NCBI GenBank assembly: GCA_963763085.1
Contig: CAVXNB010000001.1
Location: forward strand, 620,001 to 684,000
DNA: 64,000 nt
Source: CAVXNB01 sp963763085
GTDB taxonomy: Bacteria; Actinomycetota; Acidimicrobiia; Acidimicrobiales; Bog-793
Reading direction: 5' to 3'
Both the position numbers and the translations under genes were made by a program. The notes under the pieces are model-generated. The model did not search any database. It had not been told where the DNA came from and worked only from the letters and a program-made list of their open reading frames with translations. Below are positions 13,173 to 23,431 of this stretch, in pieces (the first letter of the stretch is position 1; each line of letters opens with the position of its first letter).

Positions 13173-16100
13173 GTGGCTCCAGCGAGCAGGACCCGCAAGC
13201 TCGTGATCGGGCTCCTGGAACACGTTTTCCTCGCCGCCTTCGCCTACGTCCCGCTGCTCCTCACCAAGCCCGGCATCGTCGCCGCCGACACCAAGCAGTA
13301 CCTCTATCTCGACCCGGGAAGGCTCCTCAGCTCGGCTGTCTCGATGTGGGACCCCTCCGTCGCCGCCGGGACGGTCACCCACCAGAACATCGGGTACCTG
13401 TTCCCGCAAGGGCCGTTCTACTGGGTCTTCGCGCAGCTCGGTGTGCCGGTCTGGGTAGCCCAACGGCTTTGGATGGGGACGCTGCTGTTCGCGGCCGGCG
13501 CCGGCGTCCTCTACCTCGCCAAGACACTCGGCGTCACCGACCCGGGGGCCGTCGTCGCCGGTCTGGCCTACGAGCTCACGCCGTACTTCCTCCAGTACAT
13601 CCAACGGATCTCGGCCATCCTGCTGCCCTGGTCCGGTCTCGGGTGGATGGTCGCCTTCGCAGTGCTCGCGCTCCGCCGCGGCGGCTGGCGCTATCCGGCG
13701 CTGTTCGCGGTCGTGGTCGCCTTCGTGGGAGCGACCAACGCCACGTCGTTGATCTACGTCGGCATCGCGCCGCTCGCCTGGCTCTTCTACGGCGCGTTCG
13801 TCCTCCACGAGGCGTCGGCCCGCCGCGCGGCGAGCACCGGCTTGAAGCTGGGCGTTCTCTCGCTCGGGGTCTCGCTGTTCTGGATCGTCGGGCTGCGCGT
13901 AGAAGGCGCCTACGGCATCAACGTCCTGAAGTACACCGAGACGCTCCCCGCCATCGCCGGAACCTCACTCGCCTCCGAGGTCGTGCGCGGGCTCGGCTAC
14001 TGGTACTTCTACGGGAGTGACCGGCTCGGACCCTGGCTGCAGGCGGCCGTCAAACTTCAAGAGCGCACGTGGCTCCTCGTCACGAGCTTCGCCCTGCCGG
14101 CCCTCGGCGCCGTCGGCGCCGTCATCTCCCGCTGGCGGGCGAAGGCGTTCTTCGTCCTGCTGATCTTCGTCGGCGTGGTCCTCGCCGTCGGGATGCACCC
14201 ATATGGCGACCCCTCGATCGCCGGTCGGGCCCTGAAGGCGTTCATGACCGGCTCGTCCGCCGGGCTGGCGCTGCGCTCGAGCGACCGGGCGACGCCGCTT
14301 GTGGTGCTCGGTTTCTCGATGCTTCTCGGCGTGGGCGTGAGCGCCCTCTGGTCACGCCTTCCGCGTCTCGGGATTCTCGCCGCATGTGGGATGGCGGCGG
14401 TGGTGGTGGCGAACAGCGCTCCGTTTCTGGAGGGGGATGCGATCGCGCAGAACTTTCAGCGTCCTCAGCAGATCCCTTCGTACTACGCCCCCGCTGCCCG
14501 CTACCTCGACGCCCAGGGTGACGCGACCCGGGTGCTGATCGAGCCGGGCGACGACTTCGCCGACTACGACTGGGGCAACACGATCGACCCGGTCTGGCCC
14601 GGGATCATGACCCGACCCGAGGTGCTCCGGGAGCAGCTGATTCAGGGCTCGTATCCGACCGCCGACCTGCTGCAAGCGTTCGATCTCACGCTGCAGCAGG
14701 GCACGTACGAGCCCTCGACGCTTGCGCCCATCGCCCGTCTGCTCAGCGCCGGCGACGTCGTCCTCCAGTCGAATCTCGCCTTCTGGCACTACAACACGCC
14801 GCGGCCACAGGCAATGTGGGCGCTGTTCGACCCGCCCCCCGCCGGCATCGGCAAGCCGGTCACGTTCGGAGCGGCCACGCCGAACGTCGCGCCCCCTCAA
14901 TTCAGCCTGCTCGACGAAGAGGCTCTGTCCCTGCCGGCGAATGCGCCCTGGCCGCCGCCGATCGCAGTGTTCCCGGTCTCGGACGCGCGCCCCATCTACC
15001 GGGCGGAGCCGGCCAGCGCCCCGCTCGTGATCGACGGCAGCGGGGCGGGTGTCGTGGCAGCGGCGGCGGCCGGCCTCCTCGCCGACAATCCCACGATCTT
15101 CTATGCCGGAACGCTCGACGCCGGCGCCAAGCTCCTGCACGAGGTCGTCTCTCCCGGAGCGCAACTGGTGCTGACCGACTCGAACCGCAAGGAGCTCGAG
15201 CGGTGGTCGAGCGTGCGGGACAACATCGGCGAGACCCTTCCCGCGGTGGCCGAGCCGACCACGCCCGATCCGACGGCCGTCTCCCTGCCGGTCTTCGCCC
15301 ACCTGAGCCCCGACGCCCAGAGCGTCGCCCTGTTCGGCCAGGCGCGCTACGTGACGGCCTCCACCTATGGGAATCCCGTCGCCTTCACGCCCGAAGACCG
15401 CGCCGCCGAGGCCTTCGACGGCAACACCTCGACCGCCTGGAGCGTGGCTGCCTTCTCCAATGCCACCGGCAATTGGCTCCAGATCAAGCTCGATCATCCC
15501 GTGACGGCCGATCAGCTCAACCTCGTGCAGGTCCTCGGAAGCTCGGTCAATCGGTGGATAACCCGGGCGACGATCCAGTTCGACGGCGGCCGCTCGTTCC
15601 GGACAACGCTGACGGGTGCCTCGCGCTCGGCCGGCGGCCAGACCGTGCGCTTCCCCCGCCGCAGCTTCACGACGCTACGGATAACGATCGACGGCACGAC
15701 GCGGTCGGACAGTGAGTCGTATGCGGGGGCGTCGGGCGTCGGTTTCTCTGAGATCCGGATACCCGGTGTACAGGTCGTCGAAACGATCGGCCTTCCTTCG
15801 GACCTGTTGCGCTCACTCGGGAGCGCGTCGCTCGCGCACCGCCTCACCATCGTCCTGACCCGCGACCGGGTGTCGCCGTTCCCGCCTCGCTCTGATCCGG
15901 AGCTCGCCATGAATAGGCAGTTCTGGCTGCCTACGGCTCGCTCCTTCTCCCTCAGCGGGACGGCGCGCATCTCGGCCCTGATCCCCGACAACGCCATCGA
16001 CTCCCTGCTCGGCGGTCCGGACGTCTTCGGCGGCGCCGTCATCGGGTCGAACGAGAGACTGCCCGGCGATCTCAACGCCCGTGCCGTGTTCGCCTTCGAC

Positions 16101-17703
16101 GACAACCCGAAGACTTTCTGGAGTCCCGGGTTCGACGCGCCGGCTCAGATCGGTGCCTGGATCGAGGCCTCGCTCCGCCATCGCATCTCGTTCGACCACT
16201 TGGACATGAAGGTCGTGGCCGACGGCCGGCACTCGGTGCCCACCGAGATCAGGATCAGCACTGATACCGGCGAAAGCGAGCTTGTGTCGCTTCCGGCGAT
16301 AAAAGACCGCAGGGCGATCAACTCCGTCGTGGACGTGCCGTTGCGCTTCCCACGCCTCTCAGGGAGCACGATCCGGTTCACCGTCGAGGCCGTGCGTCAG
16401 GTCAAGACGGTCAACTGGTACTCGGAGAAGCCGATCACCATGCCCGTCGGGATCGCCGAAGTCGGTCTCCCCGGCGTGCACTTCACGCCCGAGTCGCCCC
16501 AGGCTCAGATCCCCGCCGTCTGCCGCTCCGACCTGTTGCGTATCGACGGGCGACCCGTCTGGATCAAGATCTCGGGCCGGGTCGGCGCGGCCGAGAAGCT
16601 CCAAGGACAGGGGCTGAAGGTGTCCGGATGCGGGCCCGATGCGGAGGGCATCAAGCTCGGGGCCGGGACCCACACACTGGAGGCGACGTGGGGCAAGATC
16701 ACCGGTTGGGACCTGGACCGGCTCGTGCTCGACTCTGCTCCCGGTGGCGCCGCCCTCGCCCCGCTCGCGGACGGCATGGCTCGGCCGGCTCCGGGGACGA
16801 TCGGAACTCCGTCGTCGCCACGCCTGGCAGCCCCGACCGTGCGGGTGCTGGGATCGTCGGCGACGACGGCGAGGCTCGAGGTCGTCGGCGCCACGCGTCC
16901 TTTCTGGCTGGTCCTCGGGCAGAGCCTGAACGCCGGCTGGGAAGCGACCGGTCCGGGCGGGCGATCCCTCGGCGCGCCGCAGCTGATCGACGGGTACGCC
17001 AACGGCTGGTACGTGACGCCCCCGACAGGCGGCGGCGACTTCACCGTGAGCCTCCAGTTCGGCCCGCAGAGACTGGTGACCCCCGCCATCTTCGTCTCGG
17101 GCGGGACGCTTCTCGTCTGCGCGATGGTGGGTTTCGTGCCGATCGGGACCGTTCGGCGCCGGTTGCGACGCCGGCAGGCGCGCACGCCGCGCTCACTCGA
17201 CCGACAATCGAGGCGCCGGGGCGGCCGCCGGCGACCTGGCACGACCTCCGCCTCTAATCGAGGCTCCCCGGCTGGTATCACCGCTCTCCGCCGGCGGAAG
17301 CGCGCCCAACCTCTTCGCCTGCCTCCTGATAGCCGCCGGCTGCGGGGTCCTCGCGCTCGCCGTCGTGCCGCCGCATTGGGCGATCCCGGTTGCGGGCGCG
17401 ACGGCCATCGCCGCACTGGCGACGCTCCGATTCTCGGCCGCCCGGTCGGCTCTGAGTCTCTCGGCCGTCGCCTGCATCGTCGCCGCCGGCGTCCTGACGG
17501 TCGTCGACCAGATCCGGTACCACTATCCGCCCGGCGACTCGTGGCCGGGCAACTTCGAGACGGCAGGCATCCTCGCCTTCGTCGGCGTGGTCGCGCTCAT
17601 GACCGACGCCGTCGTGGAATTCGCCCGCCGGCATCGGGGCGTTGGCGCCGAGCCTCAGCCGCCAGAGCTGCCAGGCTCCCATGAGCGGTCGCCTCCCACG
17701 TGA
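13173..17703 (+). CDS. AftD-like alpha-(1->3)-arabinofuranosyltransferase (one late frame break)
   Basis: Very large membrane glycosyltransferase of about 1509 residues resembling mycobacterial AftD (DUF3367, GT-C fold), which adds arabinofuranose to wall arabinan. The N-terminal third is multi-spanning and contains the family block PGIVAADTKQYLYLDPG and THQNIGYLFPQGPFYW. Two discoidin/F5-8C-like carbohydrate-binding segments follow, at about residues 745 (AFDGNTSTAW) and 972 (AFDDNPKTFW). As deposited the frame loses sense after ~17170, while another frame supplies a hydrophobic C-terminus (SAPNLFACLLIAAG, VVPPHWAIPVAGATAIAALA) ending at 17703, so a single indel near 17180-17270 is likely. 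It converges with and overlaps the next gene by ~107 bases. Donor and acceptor are inferred from the family only. Confidence 0.82.
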
Positions 17704-18835
17704 GCGGCGCGGCGAGGGATGCGGCCGCCAATCCGAGGCGTCTGCGGAGCATCGGATCGCCGAGCAGTGTCGCGAGCTGCTGCTCGAAATCCTCATCCCC
17801 GTCGACCAGGATCCCGCTGATGCCGTGATCGATCGCGTCGAGATGACCCGGGATCCTGGTGGCGATCGCGGGCGTCTGGCACGCGCCGGCCTCGCTGATC
17901 GTCATGCCCCACCCCTCGCGGATCGACGTCGATGCCACCACCCACGCCCGGCGGTACAGCCCGACGAGCTCTTCGGATTCCACCCGCCCGGGAAGGTGGA
18001 GATAGGACTCGGCACCCAGCTCTTTCCGCCGCGCTTCGAGGGCGGACCTCTCCGAGCCTTCGCCCACGATGACCGCCTCGAGATTCGGGATGCGTTCGCG
18101 CACCCGCGCCACGATCTCGATCAGCCTCAGAAAATTCTTGACGGGCACGAGGCGGCCTACGGCCACCACGAGCGGAAAGTCCGAGCGCCGGCCGCCCGGC
18201 GAGAAGCAGCGGTCGACGCCGGGTGGCACGACGCTGACACGGTTCTCGCGGACCCCGGGCAGTTCCACGATCTCTCGCCGCGAGGACTCGGAGAGCGTCA
18301 CGATCCGCGAGCGGCGATAACACGGAGGCGCGAGGCGTGATTCGAGAAAGTTGCCGGTCTCCGCGAGGGGAGACGGCAGCGCCATCGTCCACATCTCCGC
18401 GTGCACATGATGGAGCCACACGACCGTAGGCACCCGCGACCACACCGGGCTCAGAAACGGCATCCCGTTCCAGATCTCGACCAGCCCGTCGAGCGGGCCG
18501 AATCTGCCCGACGCCAGCTCCATCGGCCCTTTGACGAACACGGCATAGCGGCCCGAGCGGCGGACGGCGGTGTAGCCGGCCCTCTCCACCACCGTGGCCC
18601 GGCCTGCCACCGCGGAGGTCCGCACCACGACGTCGATCCCTGCGGCGGCCCAACGGCTCGCCACCTCGTGCGCGTGCAGCTCGGAGCCGCCGGCCTCGGC
18701 ATCGTCGATGTCGCGCCAGGCGAGGATGGCCACGCGCCGCAGCCCGGCCCCGCGTGCGAGGTCTGCCACCGCTTCCACGCTCGTCCCCGGATCTTCGGGC
18801 GACGGCGAGGACGGAGTCTGCGGCCGGCGGCTCAT
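17597..18835 (-). CDS. GT4-family glycosyltransferase
   Basis: 412-residue GT-B enzyme. The N-terminal domain reads RRVAILAWRDIDDAEAGGSE and WLHHVHAEMW; the C-terminal nucleotide-sugar domain has VVAVGRLVPVKNF, VIVGEGSERSALE and ASTSIREGWGMTISEAGACQ, the EX7E-type GT4 motif. Last gene of a four-gene minus-strand operon; its ATG overlaps the stop of the FAD protein gene (ATGA). It probably transfers a hexose to a lipid-linked or wall glycan. The 3' end overlaps the end of the converging AftD-like gene. Confidence 0.87.
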   Translation of the reverse strand: MSRRPQTPSSPSPEDPGTSVEAVADLARGAGLRRVAILAWRDIDDAEAGGSELHAHEVASRWAAAGIDVVVRTSAVAGRATVVERAGYTAVRRSGRYAVFVKGPMELASGRFGPLDGLVEIWNGMPFLSPVWSRVPTVVWLHHVHAEMWTMALPSPLAETGNFLESRLAPPCYRRSRIVTLSESSRREIVELPGVRENRVSVVPPGVDRCFSPGGRRSDFPLVVAVGRLVPVKNFLRLIEIVARVRERIPNLEAVIVGEGSERSALEARRKELGAESYLHLPGRVESEELVGLYRRAWVVASTSIREGWGMTISEAGACQTPAIATRIPGHLDAIDHGISGILVDGDEDFEQQLATLLGDPMLRRRLGLAAASLAAPLTWEATAHGSLAALAAEARRQRPDAGGRIPRRRRS

Positions 18836-20514
18836 GATCGGGTCGGCAGCACGGGTGCGGACCGGCCGGTGTCGGTGGCGCCGGAACGGGCGCCGGCGGG
18901 CCGGCGCTTCCCGAGCTGCTCTTCGTGGTACTCCGATTCGACGTTCACGGCCCAGGTGTCGAACGGCGCCCCGTAGAGGTTCTCGACCGTCAGCATCGCG
19001 GTCATCATCGAGTGATCCTGGTTGTTGTAGCGATGCATGCCGTTACGGCCGACAGTGTGAACGTTGGGCAGCTCCGCCTCCAGCCATTCCCGGATCACCT
19101 CCACTTTCCGGTCGTAGCCCTCGTCATAGACGGGGTAGGCCTTCGCCATCCTGACCACGTAACCCTTCTCGACGTCGTTCGGCTGCACGAGACCGAGGGT
19201 CACCAGCTCCGCGGTGCCGAGGGCGACGAGGTCGTCGTCGCTCATGGACCAGAGCTCGTCGCCCTCGAAGACGAAATACTCGAGGCCGAGACAGGTGCGC
19301 CCGTCCTTCACGAGCTCGGGTGACCAGGAGCCGAAGTTCTGCACCCGGCCGACGCGCACCTCGTCCGAGTGCACGTAGATCCAGTTGTCGGGGAACCCGC
19401 ACTCTACGGGGACTACCAGCGCGACAGTCAGGAAGTCCCGGTAATGCAGGCCGGCTGCTGCACGCTGCACGCTGTCGGGCGGCGGAGGGTCGACCACGCG
19501 TACGAGCTCGGAGAGCGGCATCGACGAGATGAGGTGATCGAACGGCCACTCGGTGGACGAGGCCGACCCGCTGGCGCCGTCAGTGCCGTCGGCCCGGCCT
19601 TCGGGTGTGCTCGCCGTCACCCCGAGCTCGACCGAGCGCGTCAGGGCGGTGACACCTCTACTGCCGGAACGTCGGATCACCTCGAGCCGGGTGCCGAAGA
19701 GCACCTTCGAGCCCTGTGCCTCCACGAGCTCGTGCACCCGCTCCCACATCATCCCCGGGCCGAGCCGCGGGTAGCGGAACTCCTCGATGAGCGAAGTGAT
19801 ACGGGTCTGGCGGCGCCTCGGGGCGAGCGCATTCACGATGGCGCTCCCGAGCGTCAGGCTCTTGATCCGCTGCGCCGCCCAGTCCGCCTTGATCTCCTTC
19901 GCCGGGATCCCCCATACCTTCTCGGTATAGGTCTTGAAGAACTTCCGGTAGAGCCGCCAGCCGAAAGCACGCGCCGTCCAGCCCTCGAACGAGTCAAGGT
20001 TCTTCGGAGGATGCAGCCGCACCCACAGAAACGACATTCCGCACCGGATCGACTCGATCAAACCGAGCCCACGGAGCGCGTTGCCGACCTGGATCGGATA
20101 GTCGAAGTAGGTGCCGTTGTAGTAGATCCGGCTCAGCCGCGGCCGGAGCAGGAAGTCCTCCGGTCCCAGGATCTCGTGCCACAGGTCGTCGACTTCACGC
20201 ACCTTGGTAAAGAAACGATGTCCCCCGATGTCGAACCGCCACCCCTCCCGCTCGACCGTGCGCGAGATGCCCCCCACGACCGTGTCCATTTCGAAGACGG
20301 TGCAGGTGGCACCTCGTCTTGCGAGTTGATAGGCGGCGGTCAGGCCGGCCGGGCCGGCACCGACAACCACGACGACTCCGAGCTCGCCGCCCTCCTGGTC
20401 GAGCGCGGCGGCACCCGGATCGCCCGCCAACCCCACCATCGCGCCATCATCGCGCGCCGCCCGGTCCGGCAACCCTCCGCTCGGTCCCGCTCCCGGGTCG
20501 CCGCTAGGGCACAT
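18832..20514 (-). CDS. FAD-dependent oxidoreductase, UDP-galactopyranose-mutase-like
   Basis: Amine-oxidase/UGM-like flavoprotein of up to 560 residues. The dinucleotide motif VVVVVGAGPAGLTAAYQLA is at about residues 47-65 from the longest start, followed by GGISRTVEREGWRFDIGGHR and the substrate-region motif IYYNGTYFDYPIQVG seen in UGM-like proteins. Position among glycosyltransferases suggests action on a nucleotide- or lipid-linked sugar, for instance a ring-form change, but a desaturase role is possible. The ATG at 20514 overlaps the upstream gene by 11 bases. A GTG near 20385, with GGAG just upstream, would remove the odd Gly-rich leader and may be the true start. Confidence 0.8.
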   Translation of the reverse strand: MCPSGDPGAGPSGGLPDRAARDDGAMVGLAGDPGAAALDQEGGELGVVVVVGAGPAGLTAAYQLARRGATCTVFEMDTVVGGISRTVEREGWRFDIGGHRFFTKVREVDDLWHEILGPEDFLLRPRLSRIYYNGTYFDYPIQVGNALRGLGLIESIRCGMSFLWVRLHPPKNLDSFEGWTARAFGWRLYRKFFKTYTEKVWGIPAKEIKADWAAQRIKSLTLGSAIVNALAPRRRQTRITSLIEEFRYPRLGPGMMWERVHELVEAQGSKVLFGTRLEVIRRSGSRGVTALTRSVELGVTASTPEGRADGTDGASGSASSTEWPFDHLISSMPLSELVRVVDPPPPDSVQRAAAGLHYRDFLTVALVVPVECGFPDNWIYVHSDEVRVGRVQNFGSWSPELVKDGRTCLGLEYFVFEGDELWSMSDDDLVALGTAELVTLGLVQPNDVEKGYVVRMAKAYPVYDEGYDRKVEVIREWLEAELPNVHTVGRNGMHRYNNQDHSMMTAMLTVENLYGAPFDTWAVNVESEYHEEQLGKRRPAGARSGATDTGRSAPVLPTRS

Positions 20515-21658
20515 AGACGCCCAGGAATGCCAGCATGGCGTAGGTGACGAGAAGCGACCCGGACAGCGCGATCACCGCCAAGAACGTACCCCTGCCCTTG
20601 GTCAACATGGCGGCGGCGACGACAAAGGGAAAGCATCCGAGGCCGTACCGCTCGAGCGAGTCGAGGTTCGAGGCGGTGAGCGCCACGGCGAGCGTCGCCA
20701 CCGCGTACCACCCGTACGACGCCGGGAGCTTCCACACGATGAACGCCGCCAGCAGGACCAAGAGCAGGGCCCACGGCGCGTGCTGGGCCGTGCCGAGGTG
20801 CACGCCCCGGAACAGATCAGCGGTGTCGTGGGCGACGGTCGTGAACGGGTCGGCCACCCCGCCCCGGTGCGCCCGGGCGAATTGCTGGCGGATCGGAAGG
20901 ACGAAGCTCCCAACCGTCACCTGGACCCATCCCAGGTAAGCCGCCGCGCCGGCGGGAGCGGCGATCACCGTGGCGAGGCCGGCGATGCGCTCGCGCCGCG
21001 GGAGGGACCACCAGTTCGCCGCCACCTCGATCACAGCGGGGATGGCCAGCAGCACGCCGAGGGGCCGGCAGAGCCCGGCGAGAAAGGCGGCACAAATGGC
21101 GAGCCCGTATCGGCGCTCTCGAAATCCCAGGAAGGCGACGAGCGACGTCAAGAGCAGGAGGGGCTCGGCGTATCCCATGACGAGAACGAACGCCGGCGGG
21201 GCGAGGGCCAACAACCACACCGCCCGCCGCGCGCACGCCTCGTCGCCGAGCTCGAACATGACGAGGTGGTACAGCACAGCCAGAGCCGCCAGCGCCGCCA
21301 GGTTCGCCACCATGATCAGCGAGATGCCCGGCGTCGTCCCGGGCAGGGCGCCGAACGCCCTCGCAAGCAGCGGAAGCAGCGGGAAGAAACGAAACGCCTC
21401 GTGCCCAAGCCGCCCGTACCCGTAGGCGGCGATCCGCTCGTACCAGCTGGCGTCCCAGCTGAGCAACCCGGCATGGGCGGCGCCACGAGCCGAGGCCGAG
21501 CTCACGCCGAAGTTGTCGACGACGAACCGGGCCACGCCGAGGGCGAAGAGCACGATCGCCCTCGAAACTACAAACGGCAGCGCCGCCGCCCGCAACGCCG
21601 GCGCAGCGACCGCCCATCGAGCCCGGGTTGCTCCGGGGTTGATCGTCCTGCCGCTCAC
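20504..21658 (-). CDS. Multi-spanning GT-C mannosyltransferase (PIG-V/Gpi18-like)
   Basis: 384 residues with about ten hydrophobic segments. The loop LLSWDASWYERIAAYGYG near residues 66-83 carries the acidic residue typical of polyprenol-phosphate-sugar-dependent GT-C enzymes, and GYAEPLLLLTSLVAFLGF resembles the PIG-V family. It likely uses a lipid-phosphate sugar and works on the outer face of the membrane. The GTG start overlaps the stop of the upstream GT39-like gene (GTGA), so it is translationally coupled. The true donor is unknown. Confidence 0.75.
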   Translation of the reverse strand: MSGRTINPGATRARWAVAAPALRAAALPFVVSRAIVLFALGVARFVVDNFGVSSASARGAAHAGLLSWDASWYERIAAYGYGRLGHEAFRFFPLLPLLARAFGALPGTTPGISLIMVANLAALAALAVLYHLVMFELGDEACARRAVWLLALAPPAFVLVMGYAEPLLLLTSLVAFLGFRERRYGLAICAAFLAGLCRPLGVLLAIPAVIEVAANWWSLPRRERIAGLATVIAAPAGAAAYLGWVQVTVGSFVLPIRQQFARAHRGGVADPFTTVAHDTADLFRGVHLGTAQHAPWALLLVLLAAFIVWKLPASYGWYAVATLAVALTASNLDSLERYGLGCFPFVVAAAMLTKGRGTFLAVIALSGSLLVTYAMLAFLGVYVP

Positions 21659-23334
21659 GTTGGGGCGAAGCGATAGAGGCTCTCGCCCTCGAAGATCTCG
21701 AACGGCGTGTCGGGCGCCTGCTCGCCGAACACGACCCGCTGGGCGCGTCTCGCCCCCAGCTCGTTGGCGATGGCTTGGCAGTCGTTCCCGAAGTTCAGGT
21801 AACCCGGCGCCCAGACGTACCAGATCGCGTGCGATGGCCCGGCGCGTGACTCGACCAGCTTCACGAAGCTCCTCGTGCTCGCGTGCTCGACGGTGGCGGC
21901 GTAGTCGACCCAGTTCACGATCTCCGGGGCGTTGCCGCGGGGGAACGCCACCTCGTCGAAGCGATAACCGAGCGCCCGGCTCGCGGCAGGGCCGAGCTGG
22001 TCCGGGCAGTACGCCACGACGTCGCCGGGGCGGGCGCGGGCGAGGACGGCCGATGCCACCTCTCCGGCCTGGGTCCTTGTGAGGAATGCGTTCGGAATCG
22101 AAGCCGCCAGACCGAACGCGATCGCGACGGCGATCACGCCGAGCCGGATCCGTGGATCAACCAGCGCCGTGACGCCGTAGGCGACCACAAGCACGCACGG
22201 CACGAGGATGACGGCGGAGTAGCGGTCCGCGAACGTGCTCCCCGCGAGCTTGCCGGCGATCACCGCGATGACCAGTGTCCCGGCCGCCGCCAGCGCAAAG
22301 CCGCGAACGCCAGGCCTCGTCCGCAGGTCGAGCACGACCCGCCGGCCATCCAACGCCGAGCCGGCGATGGCGAGCAGGGCCAGGAACGCGAAGATGAGGG
22401 CCAGCGCCCGTCCGGCGTCCGAGTTGCCGCCGGCGAACTGGGTGAAGGTGTAGACGAGGGCCGTGAAGTCCGCCGGGGCGGCCCAGGGCGTGCCGGTGTG
22501 ACGAAGCTGGAACAGGAAGGTCGGAACCCACGGGAGAAACGCGCACGCTCCCACCGCCATCGCCAGCAGTGCCACGCGGCAACTGCGGGCATGGGGTCCG
22601 GACCGCGCCGCCCACGCCGTGCCGGCGGCCGTCGCCGCCACGAAGAACAGCGCCCAGTAGTGGCTGTAGAGCAGTCCGGCGGTCACGACGGCCAGCGCCC
22701 CGGCGTTCCAGACCGAAGGCCTGCGGAGCACCGCGCAATAGGCCAGGATGCCCAGCGCCGACAACAGGATGACGAGGGAGTACATCCGGGCTTCGGTGTC
22801 GTAGTACACCGCGAACGGCGACGTGGCGACGAGCAGCGTCGTCGTCCACGCCACAAGTCTCCCCCTCCCGTCGCGTCCCGCGATCTCAGACGCAGACGTT
22901 GGGATTGTGTCAGCTCCCTGCCACGACTGCGTCCCCACCCGATAGCCGGCCAGCCAGGCTGCGGGGAGCGTGAGAACCCCGATGACGCCCGAAAGCGAGC
23001 GCGCCCCGAGATCACCCGTGCCGAACACCTTCATCCAGAAATGGAGCAGCACGTAATAGAGCGGTGGCGCCCCGTCGTCGCGCAGAAGGTGTGGGATCGC
23101 CCGCAGAGGTTCCCGGGCGATGTTGACGGTGAGTGCCTCGTCGAGCCACATCGGAGACGGAGTCCAGAAACGGAGCACGACCGAGACGACGAGCACAGCC
23201 GCGCCGAGAGCAACAACGAGGGGCTTCTCCAGCGTCCGTGCCGGCGGGCGGCCGCCCTCGTCTGGGTTGTCTGAGGGTGGCGCCGGCACCTCGGGTGACC
23301 GCACCAGCGGGTTCACCAGGCGCATCGATGGCAT
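21655..23334 (-). CDS. GT39-like (PMT/ArnT type) membrane glycosyltransferase
   Basis: About 559 residues, first gene of the glycan operon. After a Pro-rich cytoplasmic start comes a membrane helix and the loop TPSPMWLDEALTVNIAREPL, with the conserved Asp-Glu of dolichyl/polyprenyl-phosphate sugar transferases, followed by about ten more hydrophobic segments and an extracytoplasmic C-terminal domain. I chose ATG 23334 with GAGGGGG upstream; ATG 23325 is an alternative, and the frame remains open to 23412. It is divergent from the peptide-transporter operon, so both promoters should lie in 23335-23431. Confidence 0.78.
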   Translation of the reverse strand: MPSMRLVNPLVRSPEVPAPPSDNPDEGGRPPARTLEKPLVVALGAAVLVVSVVLRFWTPSPMWLDEALTVNIAREPLRAIPHLLRDDGAPPLYYVLLHFWMKVFGTGDLGARSLSGVIGVLTLPAAWLAGYRVGTQSWQGADTIPTSASEIAGRDGRGRLVAWTTTLLVATSPFAVYYDTEARMYSLVILLSALGILAYCAVLRRPSVWNAGALAVVTAGLLYSHYWALFFVAATAAGTAWAARSGPHARSCRVALLAMAVGACAFLPWVPTFLFQLRHTGTPWAAPADFTALVYTFTQFAGGNSDAGRALALIFAFLALLAIAGSALDGRRVVLDLRTRPGVRGFALAAAGTLVIAVIAGKLAGSTFADRYSAVILVPCVLVVAYGVTALVDPRIRLGVIAVAIAFGLAASIPNAFLTRTQAGEVASAVLARARPGDVVAYCPDQLGPAASRALGYRFDEVAFPRGNAPEIVNWVDYAATVEHASTRSFVKLVESRAGPSHAIWYVWAPGYLNFGNDCQAIANELGARRAQRVVFGEQAPDTPFEIFEGESLYRFAPT

Positions 23335-23431
23335 GGTAGCCGCGCCCCCTCGATCCCGACCGGCAACAGACGTCCAGTCCTCGCGCCCGTGCAGGCGTAA
23401 TATCACCGTCATAATAGAAGGAGGGGGATTC
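23335..23431. promoter_or_regulatory. Divergent promoter region, glycan operon / peptide ABC operon
   Basis: 97 bases between divergent starts. It holds AT-rich -10-like patches, TAATAT at 23398-23403 and CATAAT at 23410-23415, in otherwise GC-rich DNA. AGGAGGGGG at 23419-23427 is a very strong ribosome site for the substrate-binding protein gene. Confidence 0.4.

Noticed and set aside
12465..13808. N-terminal extension of coaE to 447 residues
   Set aside because: The added part is antisense to the AftD-like gene, is of low complexity, and the conserved kinase start is at 13085.
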